Shown here in pieces: positions 38,594-46,637 of a DNA stretch of 64,000 nt. This stretch comes from Micromonospora luteifusca (GTDB taxonomy: Bacteria; Actinomycetota; Actinomycetes; Mycobacteriales; Micromonosporaceae). Below the pieces are notes generated by a model that worked only from the letters and a program-made list of their open reading frames with translations, ran no database searches and was not told the origin of the DNA. The stretch lies in the NCBI RefSeq assembly GCF_016907275.1, contig NZ_JAFBBP010000001.1, positions 3,958,001-4,022,000 on the forward strand, in the 5' to 3' direction. A program made the translations under genes and the position numbers. Every line of letters starts with the position of its first letter. The stretch's first letter is position 1.

Positions 38594-39847
38594 TCAGACG
38601 AGGGCGGGTTCGAGGTGGGCCGGCTCACCGGGCGGCGCCGGTGGACGGCCGAGCGGCGGATCGGCCGCGCCGCGCGCCGCATGCCGGGCGAGCAGCACCC
38701 AGTTGGTGACGGCGAGGGTGCCCAGCAGCAGGCTGAAGCCGATCAGCGAGGTGAGCATCACGGGAGCACCGACCGGGGAGACGGCCTGCTCGGTGGGGAG
38801 CAGCCCGTACGCCACCCAGGGTTGACGGCCGACCTCCCGCGAGATCCAGCCGAGGATCACCGCGACGAACGGCAGCGGCAGGGCCAGCAGGAGCAGCCAG
38901 AGCGGGAAGCGCAGCCGGATGATCCAGTCCCGGAAGAGCAGGGGCAGTAGCAGCCAGACGCAGCCGAGGGTGAAACCGGTCATGATCATGAAGCCCAGTC
39001 CGACGCTGGCCAGCACCGGTGAGGTGTAGTCGCCGGGGCCGAACCGGGCGGTCCACTCGGCGATCAGCGCCTGGGCCTCCGGGCCCTCGCCGCCGAACTT
39101 GGTCGGCTGCACAGCGCCGACCGGGCCGAACTGGGCGAAGCCGAAGCTCTGCACCATGCTGATCGCCAGCGCCGACGTGACCAGGCCGATCCGCAGCGAG
39201 GTGCGGAAGAGCGCAAAGTCGGTGGTACGCCGGATCAGGTGCCAGGCGCTGACCGCCGCCATCACCATCCCGCCGACCAGCAACGCGGCCGAGACCACGT
39301 GCCCGAACGCCATGCCGAGACTGGGGTTGGTGAGCAGTGCGCCGAAGTCGGTGAGGTGGGCGATTCCGTCGCGGACCTCGTACCCGACCGGGTTCTGCAG
39401 CCAGGAGTTGGCCACCATGATCCAGAACGCGGACGCGTACGCGGTGATCGCCACACCCCAGAGCAACGCGAGGTGGACACCCTTGCCGAGCCGGTGCCAA
39501 CCGAAGATCCACATCCCGAGGAACGTGGACTCGAGGAAGAACGCCACAAGCGTCTCGATGGCCAGTGGCGCGCCGAAGACGTTGCCGACGTAGCGCGACA
39601 GGCCACTCCAGTTCAGCCCGAACTGGAACTCCATCACGATGCCGGTGGCGATGCCGAGCACGTAGTTGATCACGTAGAGCTGGCCCCAGTACCGGGTGAG
39701 CCGCTCCCACTTTGGATTGCCGGTGAGCACCCAGGCCGTCTGCATCCCGACCAGCAGGGTGACCAGCCCGAGCGTGACGACCACGAACAGGAAGTGGATC
39801 GAGGTGGTGGTGGCGAACTGCAGGCGGGCGAGGAGCAGGGTGTCCAT
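38594..39847 (-). CDS. cydA: cytochrome bd ubiquinol/menaquinol oxidase subunit I
   Basis: Heme-bearing subunit of cytochrome bd oxidase. The 417-residue form is shorter than E. coli CydA because the Q-loop is short. Visible: TTTSIHFLFVV with His18 (axial ligand region for the high-spin heme), FGHVVSAAL (His equivalent to heme b558 ligand), GRQPWVAYGLLPT (quinol-site consensus). ATG 39847 is used. Upstream, bases 39879-39958 carry an array of GTAG/CTAC inverted half-sites that match those in front of the nearby blaI gene, so BlaI control under redox or respiratory stress is plausible. Confidence 0.96.
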   Translation of the reverse strand: MDTLLLARLQFATTTSIHFLFVVVTLGLVTLLVGMQTAWVLTGNPKWERLTRYWGQLYVINYVLGIATGIVMEFQFGLNWSGLSRYVGNVFGAPLAIETLVAFFLESTFLGMWIFGWHRLGKGVHLALLWGVAITAYASAFWIMVANSWLQNPVGYEVRDGIAHLTDFGALLTNPSLGMAFGHVVSAALLVGGMVMAAVSAWHLIRRTTDFALFRTSLRIGLVTSALAISMVQSFGFAQFGPVGAVQPTKFGGEGPEAQALIAEWTARFGPGDYTSPVLASVGLGFMIMTGFTLGCVWLLLPLLFRDWIIRLRFPLWLLLLALPLPFVAVILGWISREVGRQPWVAYGLLPTEQAVSPVGAPVMLTSLIGFSLLLGTLAVTNWVLLARHAARGAADPPLGRPPAPPGEPAHLEPALV

Positions 39848-39878
39848 GGCCGGCCCTCCGTAGTGTTGGCTGCCTTGT

Positions 39879-39958
39879 CGTAGTCACCCTACACGTAGCT
39901 TGGCTACACGTCAGACTACTACGCCCTGTCGTAGAAAACTCTACTACGAAACGTAGTA
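39879..39958. promoter_or_regulatory. array of BlaI-like GTAG/CTAC operators upstream of cydA
   Basis: TACTACGAAACGTAGTA (39942-39958) is an inverted repeat with perfect 7-bp arms. Further paired half-sites: CTACG (39919-39923) with CGTAG (39930-39934), CTACACGTAG (39889-39898), and CGTAG at 39879-39883 facing CTAC at 39889. BlaI/MecI proteins bind TACTACA/TGTAGTA-type dyads. The array fills the region just upstream of cydA and is A/T-richer than surroundings, as expected for a promoter. Confidence 0.65.
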
Positions 39959-40022
39959 ATTGTGGGTCGGGGAGATCGCGCTCGATCGTGGATGTAGTGG
40001 CCTCGCGGCCAGGAGGATGCCC

Positions 40023-40039
40023 CTCGATCCTGGATCGAG
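40023..40039. promoter_or_regulatory. CTCGATCC-T-GGATCGAG palindrome downstream of the M56 gene
   Basis: 8-bp perfect arms around one central base, with a related CTCGATCGTGGAT at 39980-39992. It sits in the gap between the M56 stop and cydA. A one-base loop cannot form a stable hairpin, so it is more likely a protein site than a terminator. Unassigned. Confidence 0.3.
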
Positions 40040-40100
40040 TGCGACCTTGGAGCGGGGAGGCGGGGCGTGCGGTGTGGTGGGCGTGCCGGTGGTGGTCGGC

Positions 40101-41006
40101 TCAGCTCAGGAAGAGGGTGACCGGCAGAGCGACCAGCATGGTGGCGACCGCGAGAGCGGTGGCACCGAGCACCCGGGGCGGGCGGTCGCTGACCAGCAGA
40201 CGCTGCACCCGTACGTCAAGATCCCGGTCGCCCATGCCCAGCGCGCCCGCCGGGGTGACCCGGTGGCCGGCGGCGGCGAATCGGCGCAGCGCACCCGCCA
40301 GCGGCGCATCCGCGTGCAGCTCACGGGCCTTGTCGTCGGCGCGCATCTCGACCAGCAGGGCGACCCGCTCGTGCGCGTCGCGGACCCAGCTGAACCACGG
40401 CAACGCGCGGCACAGCGCGGTGAACGGCAGCAGCACCAGGTCGTGCCGCTCGTGGGCGTGCGCGCGCTCGTGGCTGAGCACCGCGGCCAGCTCGGCCCGA
40501 TCCAGCAGACTCAGCGTGCCGGCGCTGACGACCACCTGCGGCTTCACGCCCGGCAGGCAGTACGCGGCGGCACTCGGATGATCCAGCACCAGCGCGCCGG
40601 GTGCGGCCGGGTCGTCCCGGGCGACCAGGGAGAGCAGGTCCCGGTGCCGACGCTGGGCGCGTACGGTGCCGTGGATGCTGCGCACGGTCGTGGTGACCAG
40701 CACCGCACCGATGCCGAAGCCCACGCCGACACCGGCGAGGTGGAAGGTGCTCATCCCGACCGGCAGGGGGCCGTGGCCGAAGCTTTCGGCCAGGGCGAGC
40801 AGTGCGCTCCCTGTCGGCAGGCCGTACGTGCTCAACCCGAGCGCCATCGGCAGGCCCATCGCGGAGAGGCCCAGTGCCAACCCGACGGACTGCCAGCAGA
40901 TGATCGCCACCCGCGGGCTGCGCCACGTCCAGGTGGAGCGCGCCAGCACCTGAGCCGTCAGATAGCAGGCCAGCATGGTGATGGCGAAGTGCACGGCGTA
41001 GGCCAT
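40101..41006 (-). CDS. M56 family metallopeptidase (BlaR1-like, no sensor domain)
   Basis: A 301-residue membrane metallopeptidase with four or five helices and the zinc motif HERAH (in AAVLSHERAHAHERHDL, about residues 178-195), followed by ADDKARE as probable third ligand region. It resembles BlaR1/MecR1 in the protease part but lacks the penicillin-binding sensor domain, as is common for actinobacterial M56 proteins partnered with BlaI. It starts 10 bases after blaI, so the two form an operon; the protease probably inactivates BlaI upon an unknown signal. Confidence 0.9.
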   Translation of the reverse strand: MAYAVHFAITMLACYLTAQVLARSTWTWRSPRVAIICWQSVGLALGLSAMGLPMALGLSTYGLPTGSALLALAESFGHGPLPVGMSTFHLAGVGVGFGIGAVLVTTTVRSIHGTVRAQRRHRDLLSLVARDDPAAPGALVLDHPSAAAYCLPGVKPQVVVSAGTLSLLDRAELAAVLSHERAHAHERHDLVLLPFTALCRALPWFSWVRDAHERVALLVEMRADDKARELHADAPLAGALRRFAAAGHRVTPAGALGMGDRDLDVRVQRLLVSDRPPRVLGATALAVATMLVALPVTLFLS

Positions 41007-41016
41007 GGCGGGTGCC

Positions 41017-41514
41017 CTACCGCTCCGCTGCCTCGCCGGCAGGTCGCCGGCCCGCCGGCCCGTCCACCCGGTCGGTCAATTCGGCGCCCGACTCGGCCCG
41101 GCCCGGTCCGACGACATCCGCGCCACCGGCGGTGGTGCCCGGCCCGGTCGGGTCGGCTTCGCTCCCCAGGGCCGCCCGCAACACCTCAGCCTCGGTTCCG
41201 GTGACCGAGCGGGCGAAGCGCACCAGCGCGGCGTCCCGGCTGCCGCCCAGGTCGAGGGCGTCGAGCATGAGCTGGGCGATGTGCGCCTCGCGGCTGGCCG
41301 CTGGCCGGTACCGCCAGGCCCGGCCCTCCCGCTCCCGCTGCACCATGCCCTTGCCGGCGAGCCGGTCCAGCACGGTCATCACCGTGGTGTACGCCAACTC
41401 GCGCCCGTCGAGCGCGTCGGCCACCTCGCGCACGGTCACACCGTCCGACGTGCCGGGGACCACGTCCCACAGCACGTCCATCACCGCACGTTCAAGATCG
41501 CCCAACCGAGTCAC
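41017..41514 (-). CDS. BlaI/MecI/CopY family repressor
   Basis: A 165-residue winged-helix repressor: GDLERAVMDVLWDV at the N-terminus, VREVADALDGRELAYTTVMT as the recognition region and LDRLAGKGMVQREREGRAWR as the wing, followed by the dimerisation helix and a disordered Gly/Pro/Ala tail of about 45 residues. It is cotranscribed with an M56 protease. A CTACC-CCC-GGTAG dyad just upstream suggests autoregulation, and similar half-sites upstream of cydA suggest it also controls cytochrome bd. M. tuberculosis BlaI (Rv1846c) is known to control respiration genes. Confidence 0.93.
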   Translation of the reverse strand: MTRLGDLERAVMDVLWDVVPGTSDGVTVREVADALDGRELAYTTVMTVLDRLAGKGMVQREREGRAWRYRPAASREAHIAQLMLDALDLGGSRDAALVRFARSVTGTEAEVLRAALGSEADPTGPGTTAGGADVVGPGRAESGAELTDRVDGPAGRRPAGEAAER

Positions 41515-41523
41515 TCCCCAATC

Positions 41524-41536
41524 CTACCCCCGGTAG
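41524..41536. promoter_or_regulatory. candidate BlaI autoregulatory operator
   Basis: CTACC-CCC-GGTAG (41524-41536), followed by an additional GTAG at 41536-41539, lies 10 bases upstream of the blaI start. The half-sites match those found upstream of cydA. Confidence 0.6.
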
Positions 41537-41568
41537 TAGACCCTGCTCTCCGGCGCTCCCGCCCGCCT

Positions 41569-41648
41569 CAAGATCCACACAAGGTCGGCGATGTTGCTGC
41601 TTTAAGAACGCCGGAAGCAGCAACATCGCCGAAGTTGTGAAGATCTTG
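41569..41648. repeat. 34-bp imperfect hairpin (30 of 34 paired, 17 bp perfect core)
   Basis: Left arm 41569-41602 and right arm 41615-41648 pair at 30 of 34 positions, with a perfect 17-bp core beside a 12-base loop (41603-41614). With the next hairpin it fills most of the 349-base gap between blaI (start 41514) and the aldehyde dehydrogenase end (41864). It may be a terminator or an interspersed repeat; bases 41649-41769 show nothing recognisable. Confidence 0.85.
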
Positions 41649-41769
41649 GACTGCGTCGGGCGCCGCGGCGCCCAGCGCGACTGGCGGCCCACCGAAACAC
41701 CGCTGACCGTCAACCCAACCCAAGGCAGCACCCGCAAGCTGACCCTCTCGACGGGCCGGGCCCACGTCA

Positions 41770-41845
41770 GGTTTTCCGGGGGAGCCCCACCCGCGCAGGG
41801 ATCAAGCCTGACCGCCCGGAGCGGGTGGGGCTCCCCCGGAAAACC
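41770..41845. repeat. 25-bp perfect hairpin with conserved 26-nt loop (copy B)
   Basis: Arms 41770-41794 and 41821-41845 are perfectly complementary over 25 bp around a 26-base loop (41795-41820). The loop is 25/26 identical to the reverse complement of the loop at 19032-19057, while the stems share no evident similarity. It lies 18 bases past the 3' end of the minus-strand aldehyde dehydrogenase gene and could terminate it. Confidence 0.9.
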
Positions 41846-41863
41846 CAAAGGCAGAGCAAACGA

Positions 41864-42688
41864 TCACACCCCCTTGGGATGCCACACCGTCTTCGTCTCC
41901 AACAGGGCGGTCATCCGGGCCAGGCCCGGGTCGGCGAACCAGTCGTGGTCGGCCGGAGCCGGTCGGAGCACCCGCTTGAGGTTCTCCGCGGCCTTGAACT
42001 CCAGGTCGGTGGCGAGCGCGGTGTCGATCACCCCGGTCAGGTCGATGGCGTTGACGTCCATGTGCGCCGCCAGCGACGGTGCGGTCTCGGTGATCGCGCC
42101 GGTGAGGATGTTGACCACCCCGCCGGGCAGGTCGGAGGTGGCCAGCACCTCGGCCAGCGTCACCGCCGCCAGGGGCTCCGAGGGCGACGCCGCCACCACC
42201 ACCGTGTTGCCGGTGACGATCGCCGGGGCGATCACGCTGACCAGGCCGAGCAGCGCCGGGCGTTCCGGGGCGACCACCGCGATCACACCGGTCGGCTCGG
42301 GCGCGGAGATATTGAAGTACGGGCCGGCGACCGGGTTGGCGCCGCCGTACACCTGGGCGAGCTTGTCGGCCCAGCCGGCGTACCAGACCCAGCGGTCCAC
42401 TGCGGCGTCCACCTCGTCGGCGGGCACGCCCAGGGCGACGAACTGCTCGCGGCGGCCCTCCAGCATCTCGGCGGCCCGGTAGAGGATCTGACCTCGGTTG
42501 TACGCGGTCGCGCCGGCCCAGCCCTTGACGGCGGCGCGGGCGGCGACCACCGCGTCCCGGGCGTCCTTGCGGGAGGCCAGTGACACATTCGAGGACTGCA
42601 CGAGATACGACCGTCCCGACTCGCTGCGCGGGAACTTCCCGCCGATGAAGAGCTTGTACGTCTTGCGTACCGCGACCCGCTCAGACAT
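41864..42688 (-). CDS. short aldehyde dehydrogenase homologue lacking the catalytic Cys region
   Basis: A 274-residue protein similar to the N-terminal (NAD-binding) part of aldehyde dehydrogenases: YKLFIGGKFPRSESGRSYLV, WYAGWADKLAQVYGG, VIAVVAPERPALLGLVSVIA (normally a PWNFP motif), NTVVVAASPSEPLAAVTLAE and LPGGVVNILTG. The protein ends before where the catalytic Glu and Cys motifs should be. The ATG (42688) overlaps the stop of the full-length dehydrogenase by eight bases. I recall the same long/short pairing after deoC in other actinobacteria, so it may be a conserved subunit rather than a decayed gene. Confidence 0.85.
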   Translation of the reverse strand: MSERVAVRKTYKLFIGGKFPRSESGRSYLVQSSNVSLASRKDARDAVVAARAAVKGWAGATAYNRGQILYRAAEMLEGRREQFVALGVPADEVDAAVDRWVWYAGWADKLAQVYGGANPVAGPYFNISAPEPTGVIAVVAPERPALLGLVSVIAPAIVTGNTVVVAASPSEPLAAVTLAEVLATSDLPGGVVNILTGAITETAPSLAAHMDVNAIDLTGVIDTALATDLEFKAAENLKRVLRPAPADHDWFADPGLARMTALLETKTVWHPKGV

Positions 42689-44111
42689 TGAGGTACGCCT
42701 CCAGCCCGTGCCGGCCGCCCTCGCGACCGTAGCCCGACTCCTTGTAGCCGCCGAACGGCGAGGTGGGGTCGAACTTGTTGAACGTGTTGGCCCAGACCAC
42801 ACCGGCGCGCAGCCGGTCGGCCATCCACAGGATCCGGGACCCCTTGTCGGTCCAGATGCCCGCCGACAGCCCGTACGGCGTGTTGTTGGCCTTCTCGACG
42901 GCCTCGTCCGGGGTGCGGAAGGTGAGCACCGACAGCACCGGCCCGAAGATCTCCTCGCGGGCGATGCGGTGCGCCTGGGTGACACCGGTGAAGATGGTCG
43001 GCGCGAACCAGAAGCCCCGCTCGGGCAGCTCGCACGGCGGCGACCAGCGCTCGGCGCCCTCGGCGGAGCCGGCGTCGGACAGCTCGCGGATCCGCTCCAG
43101 TTGGGCGGCCGAGTTGATGGCGCCGACGTCGGTGTTCTTGTCCAGTGGGTCGCCGACGCGGAGCTGGGCCATCCGCCGCTTCAGCGACTCCAGCACGCGG
43201 TCGGCCACGTTCTCCTGGACCAGCAGTCGGGAGCCGGCGCAGCAGACGTGCCCCTGGTTGAAGAAGATGCCGTTGACGATGCCCTCGACGGCCTGGTCGA
43301 TGGGGGCGTCGTCGAAGACGATGTTGGCGGCCTTGCCGCCCAGCTCCAGGGTCAGCTTCTTGCGGGTGCCGGCGACGGATCGGGCGATGGCCCGGCCGAC
43401 GTCGGTGGAGCCGGTGAAGGCCACCTTGTCCACGCCGGGGTGCTCGACCAGCGTGCGACCGGTGTCGCCGGCGCCGGTGACGATGTTGACCACGCCGGGC
43501 GGCAGGTCGGCCTGTTGGCAGATCTCGGCGAAGAGCAGCGCGGTCAGCGAGGTGGTCTCCGCCGGCTTCAGCACCACCGTGTTGCCCGCCGCGAGGGCGG
43601 GGGCGATCTTCCAGGCCAGCATCAGCAGCGGGAAGTTCCACGGGATGACCTGCGCGGCTACCCCGATGGGCCGAGGATTCCGGCCGAACCCGGCGTGCTC
43701 CAGCTTGTCGGCCCAGCCCGCGTAGTAGAAGAAGTGCGCGGCGACGAGCGGCAGGTCGACGTCGCGGGATTCCTTGATCGGCTTGCCGTTGTCGAGCGAC
43801 TCCAGGACGGCCAGCTCACGGGAGCGTTCCTGGACGAGCCGGGCGATCCGGTACAGGTACTTCGCTCGGTCCCGGCCGGGCATCGGACCCCAGACCTTGT
43901 CGTACGCCTTCCGGGCGGCGCGCACCGCGCGCTCCACGTCTGGCGCGCCGGCCTCGGCGATCTCGGCCAGCACCTCCTCGGAGGCGGGGTTGATCGACTT
44001 GAAGCTGTCACCGTCGGTCGGATCGACGAAAGCGCCGTCGATGAACAGCCCGTACGAGGGCTTGAGGTCCACCACCGAGCGGGACTCGGGGGCGGGGGCG
44101 TATTCGAACAT
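42681..44111 (-). CDS. NAD-dependent aldehyde dehydrogenase
   Basis: A 476-residue full-length enzyme that oxidises an aldehyde to its acid with NAD(P). Motifs: QVIPWNFPLLMLAWKIAPAL, FTGSTDVGRAI (cofactor), LELGGKAANIV with the catalytic Glu, and QGHVCCAGSRLL with the nucleophilic Cys; the C-terminal half has EEIFGPVLSVL. ATG 44111 lies six bases after the deoC stop, on the same strand, which suggests that it removes the acetaldehyde made by DeoC. Physiological substrate is inferred from context. The next gene is a shortened homologue. Confidence 0.92.
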   Translation of the reverse strand: MFEYAPAPESRSVVDLKPSYGLFIDGAFVDPTDGDSFKSINPASEEVLAEIAEAGAPDVERAVRAARKAYDKVWGPMPGRDRAKYLYRIARLVQERSRELAVLESLDNGKPIKESRDVDLPLVAAHFFYYAGWADKLEHAGFGRNPRPIGVAAQVIPWNFPLLMLAWKIAPALAAGNTVVLKPAETTSLTALLFAEICQQADLPPGVVNIVTGAGDTGRTLVEHPGVDKVAFTGSTDVGRAIARSVAGTRKKLTLELGGKAANIVFDDAPIDQAVEGIVNGIFFNQGHVCCAGSRLLVQENVADRVLESLKRRMAQLRVGDPLDKNTDVGAINSAAQLERIRELSDAGSAEGAERWSPPCELPERGFWFAPTIFTGVTQAHRIAREEIFGPVLSVLTFRTPDEAVEKANNTPYGLSAGIWTDKGSRILWMADRLRAGVVWANTFNKFDPTSPFGGYKESGYGREGGRHGLEAYLNV

Positions 44112-44117
44112 CGGCTA

Positions 44118-45077
44118 TCAGTCCAGGGTGAAGTAGTCGGGACCGGAGTAGGTGCCGGTCGTCAGCTTGGTGCGCTGCATCAGCAGGTCGTTGAGCAGGC
44201 TGGAGGCGCCGAAGCGGAACCAGTCCGGGTCGAGCCAGTCCGTGCCGACGGTCTCGTTGACCATCACCAGGTACTTGATCGCGTCCTTGGTGGTCTTGAT
44301 GCCACCGGCGGGCTTCACGCCCACCTGCCGGCCGGTCGCTTCGCGGAAGTCGCGGACCGCTTCCAGCATCACCAGCGTCACCGGCAGTGTCGCCGTGATC
44401 GGGACCTTGCCGGTGGACGTCTTGATGAAGTCGCCGCCGGCCAGCATGGCCAGCCAGGAGGCCCGCCGTACGTTGTCGTAGGTGGCCAGCTCGCCGGTCT
44501 CGAGGATCACCTTGAGGTGAGCGTCACCGGAGGCTTCCTTGGTGGCCACGATCTCGTCGTAGACCTCCTTGTACCGCCCGGCCAGGAACGCACCCCGGTT
44601 GATCACCATGTCGATCTCGTCGGCGCCGGCCGCGACGGCGGCCCGGGTGTCGGCGAGCTTGATCTCCAACGGTGCCTGGCCGGAGGGGAAGGCGGTCGCC
44701 ACGCTGGCGAGGTGCACGTGTGAACCGCGCAGCACCTCGGCGACGTACGGGACCATCGCCGGGTAGACGCAGACCGCGCCGACGTGGGGACAGGACGGGT
44801 CGGCCGGGTCGGGGCGCAACGCCTTCGCGGCGAGCGCGCGTACCTTGCCGGGGGTGTCCGCGCCTTCCAGGGTGGTCAGGTCGACCATCCGGATCGCCAG
44901 GTCGATCGCCTGGGCCTTGGCGGTGGTCTTGATGGATCGGGTGCCGAGCTGTGCCGCCCGCTGCTCCGCGCCGACCTGGTCCACGCCGGGTAGTCCGTGC
45001 AGGAAGGTCCGCAGAGCGGTCTCGGATCGTCCCAGCTCGGAGAGCTCCGACCGGGCCGACGTCGTTGTCGCCGTCAT
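44118..45077 (-). CDS. deoC: deoxyribose-phosphate aldolase
   Basis: Splits 2-deoxyribose-5-phosphate into acetaldehyde and glyceraldehyde-3-phosphate. The 319-residue TIM-barrel has EIDMVINRG (proton-relay Asp), FIKTSTGKVP with the Schiff-base Lys and VGVKPAGGIKT with the second catalytic Lys, as in E. coli DeoC. It is about 60 residues longer than E. coli DeoC, mainly at the N-terminus, as in other actinobacterial forms. ATG 45077 is used; upstream in-frame starts to 45095 lack support. It heads an operon with two aldehyde dehydrogenases and is divergent from upp. Confidence 0.94.
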   Translation of the reverse strand: MTATTTSARSELSELGRSETALRTFLHGLPGVDQVGAEQRAAQLGTRSIKTTAKAQAIDLAIRMVDLTTLEGADTPGKVRALAAKALRPDPADPSCPHVGAVCVYPAMVPYVAEVLRGSHVHLASVATAFPSGQAPLEIKLADTRAAVAAGADEIDMVINRGAFLAGRYKEVYDEIVATKEASGDAHLKVILETGELATYDNVRRASWLAMLAGGDFIKTSTGKVPITATLPVTLVMLEAVRDFREATGRQVGVKPAGGIKTTKDAIKYLVMVNETVGTDWLDPDWFRFGASSLLNDLLMQRTKLTTGTYSGPDYFTLD

Positions 45078-45197
45078 GCCCCGAAGTCTACGCACCGAAA
45101 TGCCGAGTGATCTTGCTCACGATGGGCTGGTGGGCCTGCTGACGTGAGCGGCGTCGCTGGTCCGAGCGCAGCCACACCGCCGCGCCGGACGGACCGG

Positions 45198-45203
45198 TAG
45201 GTT
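45198..45203 (+). promoter_or_regulatory. -10 element of probable leaderless upp transcript
   Basis: TAGGTT (45198-45203) fits TANNNT and ends eight bases before the upp GTG (45212); no Shine-Dalgarno is present. The 134-base deoC-upp gap should carry both divergent promoters. Confidence 0.4.
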
Positions 45204-45211
45204 GAGCGATC

Positions 45212-45844
45212 GTGGACGTACACGTCATTGACCACCCGCTGGCCCAGTCCAGGTTGACTGCCATGCGGGACGCGCGCACCGATTCCTCGACGTTCCGGGC
45301 GGCGCTGCACGAACTGACCACCATGCTGGTGTACGAGGCGGCGCGCACCTTCCCCGTCGAGCGGTACCCGGTGCAGACGCCGGTCACCGGCACCGAGGGC
45401 ACCCGGCTAGCCAACCCGCCGCTGCTGGTGCCGGTGCTGCGGGCCGGCCTGGGCATGGCGGATGCCGCGCTCGGCCTGCTGCCCGAGTCCTCGATGGGCT
45501 TCGTGGGTCTGGCCCGCGACGAGGAGACCTACGAGCCGCGCGCGTACATGGAGTCGTTGCCCCGGGACCTGGCCGGGAAGCCGGTGCTGGTGCTGGACCC
45601 GATGCTGGCCACCGGTGGCTCGCTGGAGCACTCCTGTCGGCTGCTGGCCGACCGCGGCTGCACGGACATCACCGTGCTCTGCGTGCTCGCCGCGCCGGTC
45701 GGCATCGAGCGGCTGGAACGCTCCGGTCTGCCGTTGCGCCTGGTCACGGCCTCGATCGACGAGGGGCTCAACGACCGCATGTTCATCGTCCCCGGGCTCG
45801 GCGACGCCGGTGACCGCCAGTTCGGTGGCATGCCCCGGTTCTGA
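45212..45844 (+). CDS. upp: uracil phosphoribosyltransferase
   Basis: Makes UMP from uracil and PRPP. The 210-residue protein starts [20 protein letters not shown], and has the PRPP-binding loop [15 protein letters not shown] (about residues 128-142) and the C-terminal uracil-binding region [15 protein letters not shown] 45212 is the family-consistent start, without Shine-Dalgarno but with a TANNNT element at leaderless distance. It recaptures uracil released by nucleoside phosphorolysis. The position near the mutase and lpdA matches the M. tuberculosis upp (Rv3309c) surroundings. Confidence 0.96.
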   Translation: MDVHVIDHPLAQSRLTAMRDARTDSSTFRAALHELTTMLVYEAARTFPVERYPVQTPVTGTEGTRLANPPLLVPVLRAGLGMADAALGLLPESSMGFVGLARDEETYEPRAYMESLPRDLAGKPVLVLDPMLATGGSLEHSCRLLADRGCTDITVLCVLAAPVGIERLERSGLPLRLVTASIDEGLNDRMFIVPGLGDAGDRQFGGMPRF

Positions 45845-45918
45845 GGTCGTGACCCGGACGGTGCCGGGTCGGGCGGGTCCGTGCGCGGTGGTGCGCGGAC
45901 CCGCTACCGTGTCCGGCC

Positions 45919-46596
45919 ATGACTGGTGTTGCGCTCGCCGAGGAGTTGTTGCTCCTCGCCTACGACGACACGACCGGCAAGGCGACCATGCCACGGATCA
46001 GCCTGGACCTCGGCATGGCCGCCGCGGTGCTGGTCGAGTTGGCCCTGGCCGGCCGGATCGCGTACGCCGACGGGTCGTTGACGGTGGTCGACCCGACACC
46101 CACCGGGGAGCCGGTCGCCGACGAGGTGCTGGGCCGCTTGGCGGCCGACACCCCGCACACTCCGGCCTCCTGGGTGCAGCGACTGCGGCACGGCCTGCGG
46201 GACCGGATTCTCGGTGACCTCTGCGGCCAGGGTGTGATCCGCGACGTCGACGAGACCGAGCTGGGCTTCATCCACGTGCACCGCTACCCCGTCCTGAACA
46301 CCGCCATCGAGGCGGAGACCCGGCAGCGGCTGGCTGAGGCACTGACCGGCGCCGCGGCCCCGGACGAGCGGACCGCCGCGCTGGCCACCCTGGTCGTGGT
46401 GCTGCGGATGGAGTCCGCACTCGGGGTGAGCGGCGAGACCGCCGCCGACGCTCGTCGCCGGCTGGAGGAGATCGCCACCGGCGCTGGCTTCTCCGGCGAG
46501 GTGAGCACCGACGACTCGGTGGTCCGTCCCTCGGTGGGCCTGGTCGTCGCCGCCCTGGGCAGGGCCGTCGACCAGGCCCTCGGCCCCCGCCGCTGA
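45919..46596 (+). CDS. GPP34 (GOLPH3/Vps74-like) family phosphoprotein
   Basis: A 225-residue helical protein of the GPP34 family: ALAEELLLLAYDDTTGKATM at the start, LDLGMAAAVLVELALAGRIA, and DRILGDLCGQGVIRDVDETE in the middle. Eukaryotic members bind PI4P at the Golgi; actinobacteria have many paralogues with no firmly known role, some clustered with conservons. ATG 45919 is preceded by TACCGT (45905-45910) at eight bases, suggesting a leaderless transcript. A strong terminator follows at 46601-46632. Confidence 0.88.
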   Translation: MTGVALAEELLLLAYDDTTGKATMPRISLDLGMAAAVLVELALAGRIAYADGSLTVVDPTPTGEPVADEVLGRLAADTPHTPASWVQRLRHGLRDRILGDLCGQGVIRDVDETELGFIHVHRYPVLNTAIEAETRQRLAEALTGAAAPDERTAALATLVVVLRMESALGVSGETAADARRRLEEIATGAGFSGEVSTDDSVVRPSVGLVVAALGRAVDQALGPRR

Positions 46597-46600
46597 CCTC

Positions 46601-46632
46601 GGGACGGGCCCCTTCGGTAAGGGGCCCGTCCC
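46601..46632. terminator. bidirectional terminator between GPP34 gene and mutase
   Basis: Perfect 14-bp stem (46601-46614 with 46619-46632) and CGGT loop, lying four bases after the GPP34 stop and five before the minus-strand mutase stop. It serves both convergent genes. Confidence 0.9.
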
Positions 46633-46637
46633 TGTCG

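Noticed and set aside
41649..41769. Small RNA or gene between the two large hairpins
   Set aside because: No open frame with a ribosome site or promoter-like signal that stands out; treated as spacer.
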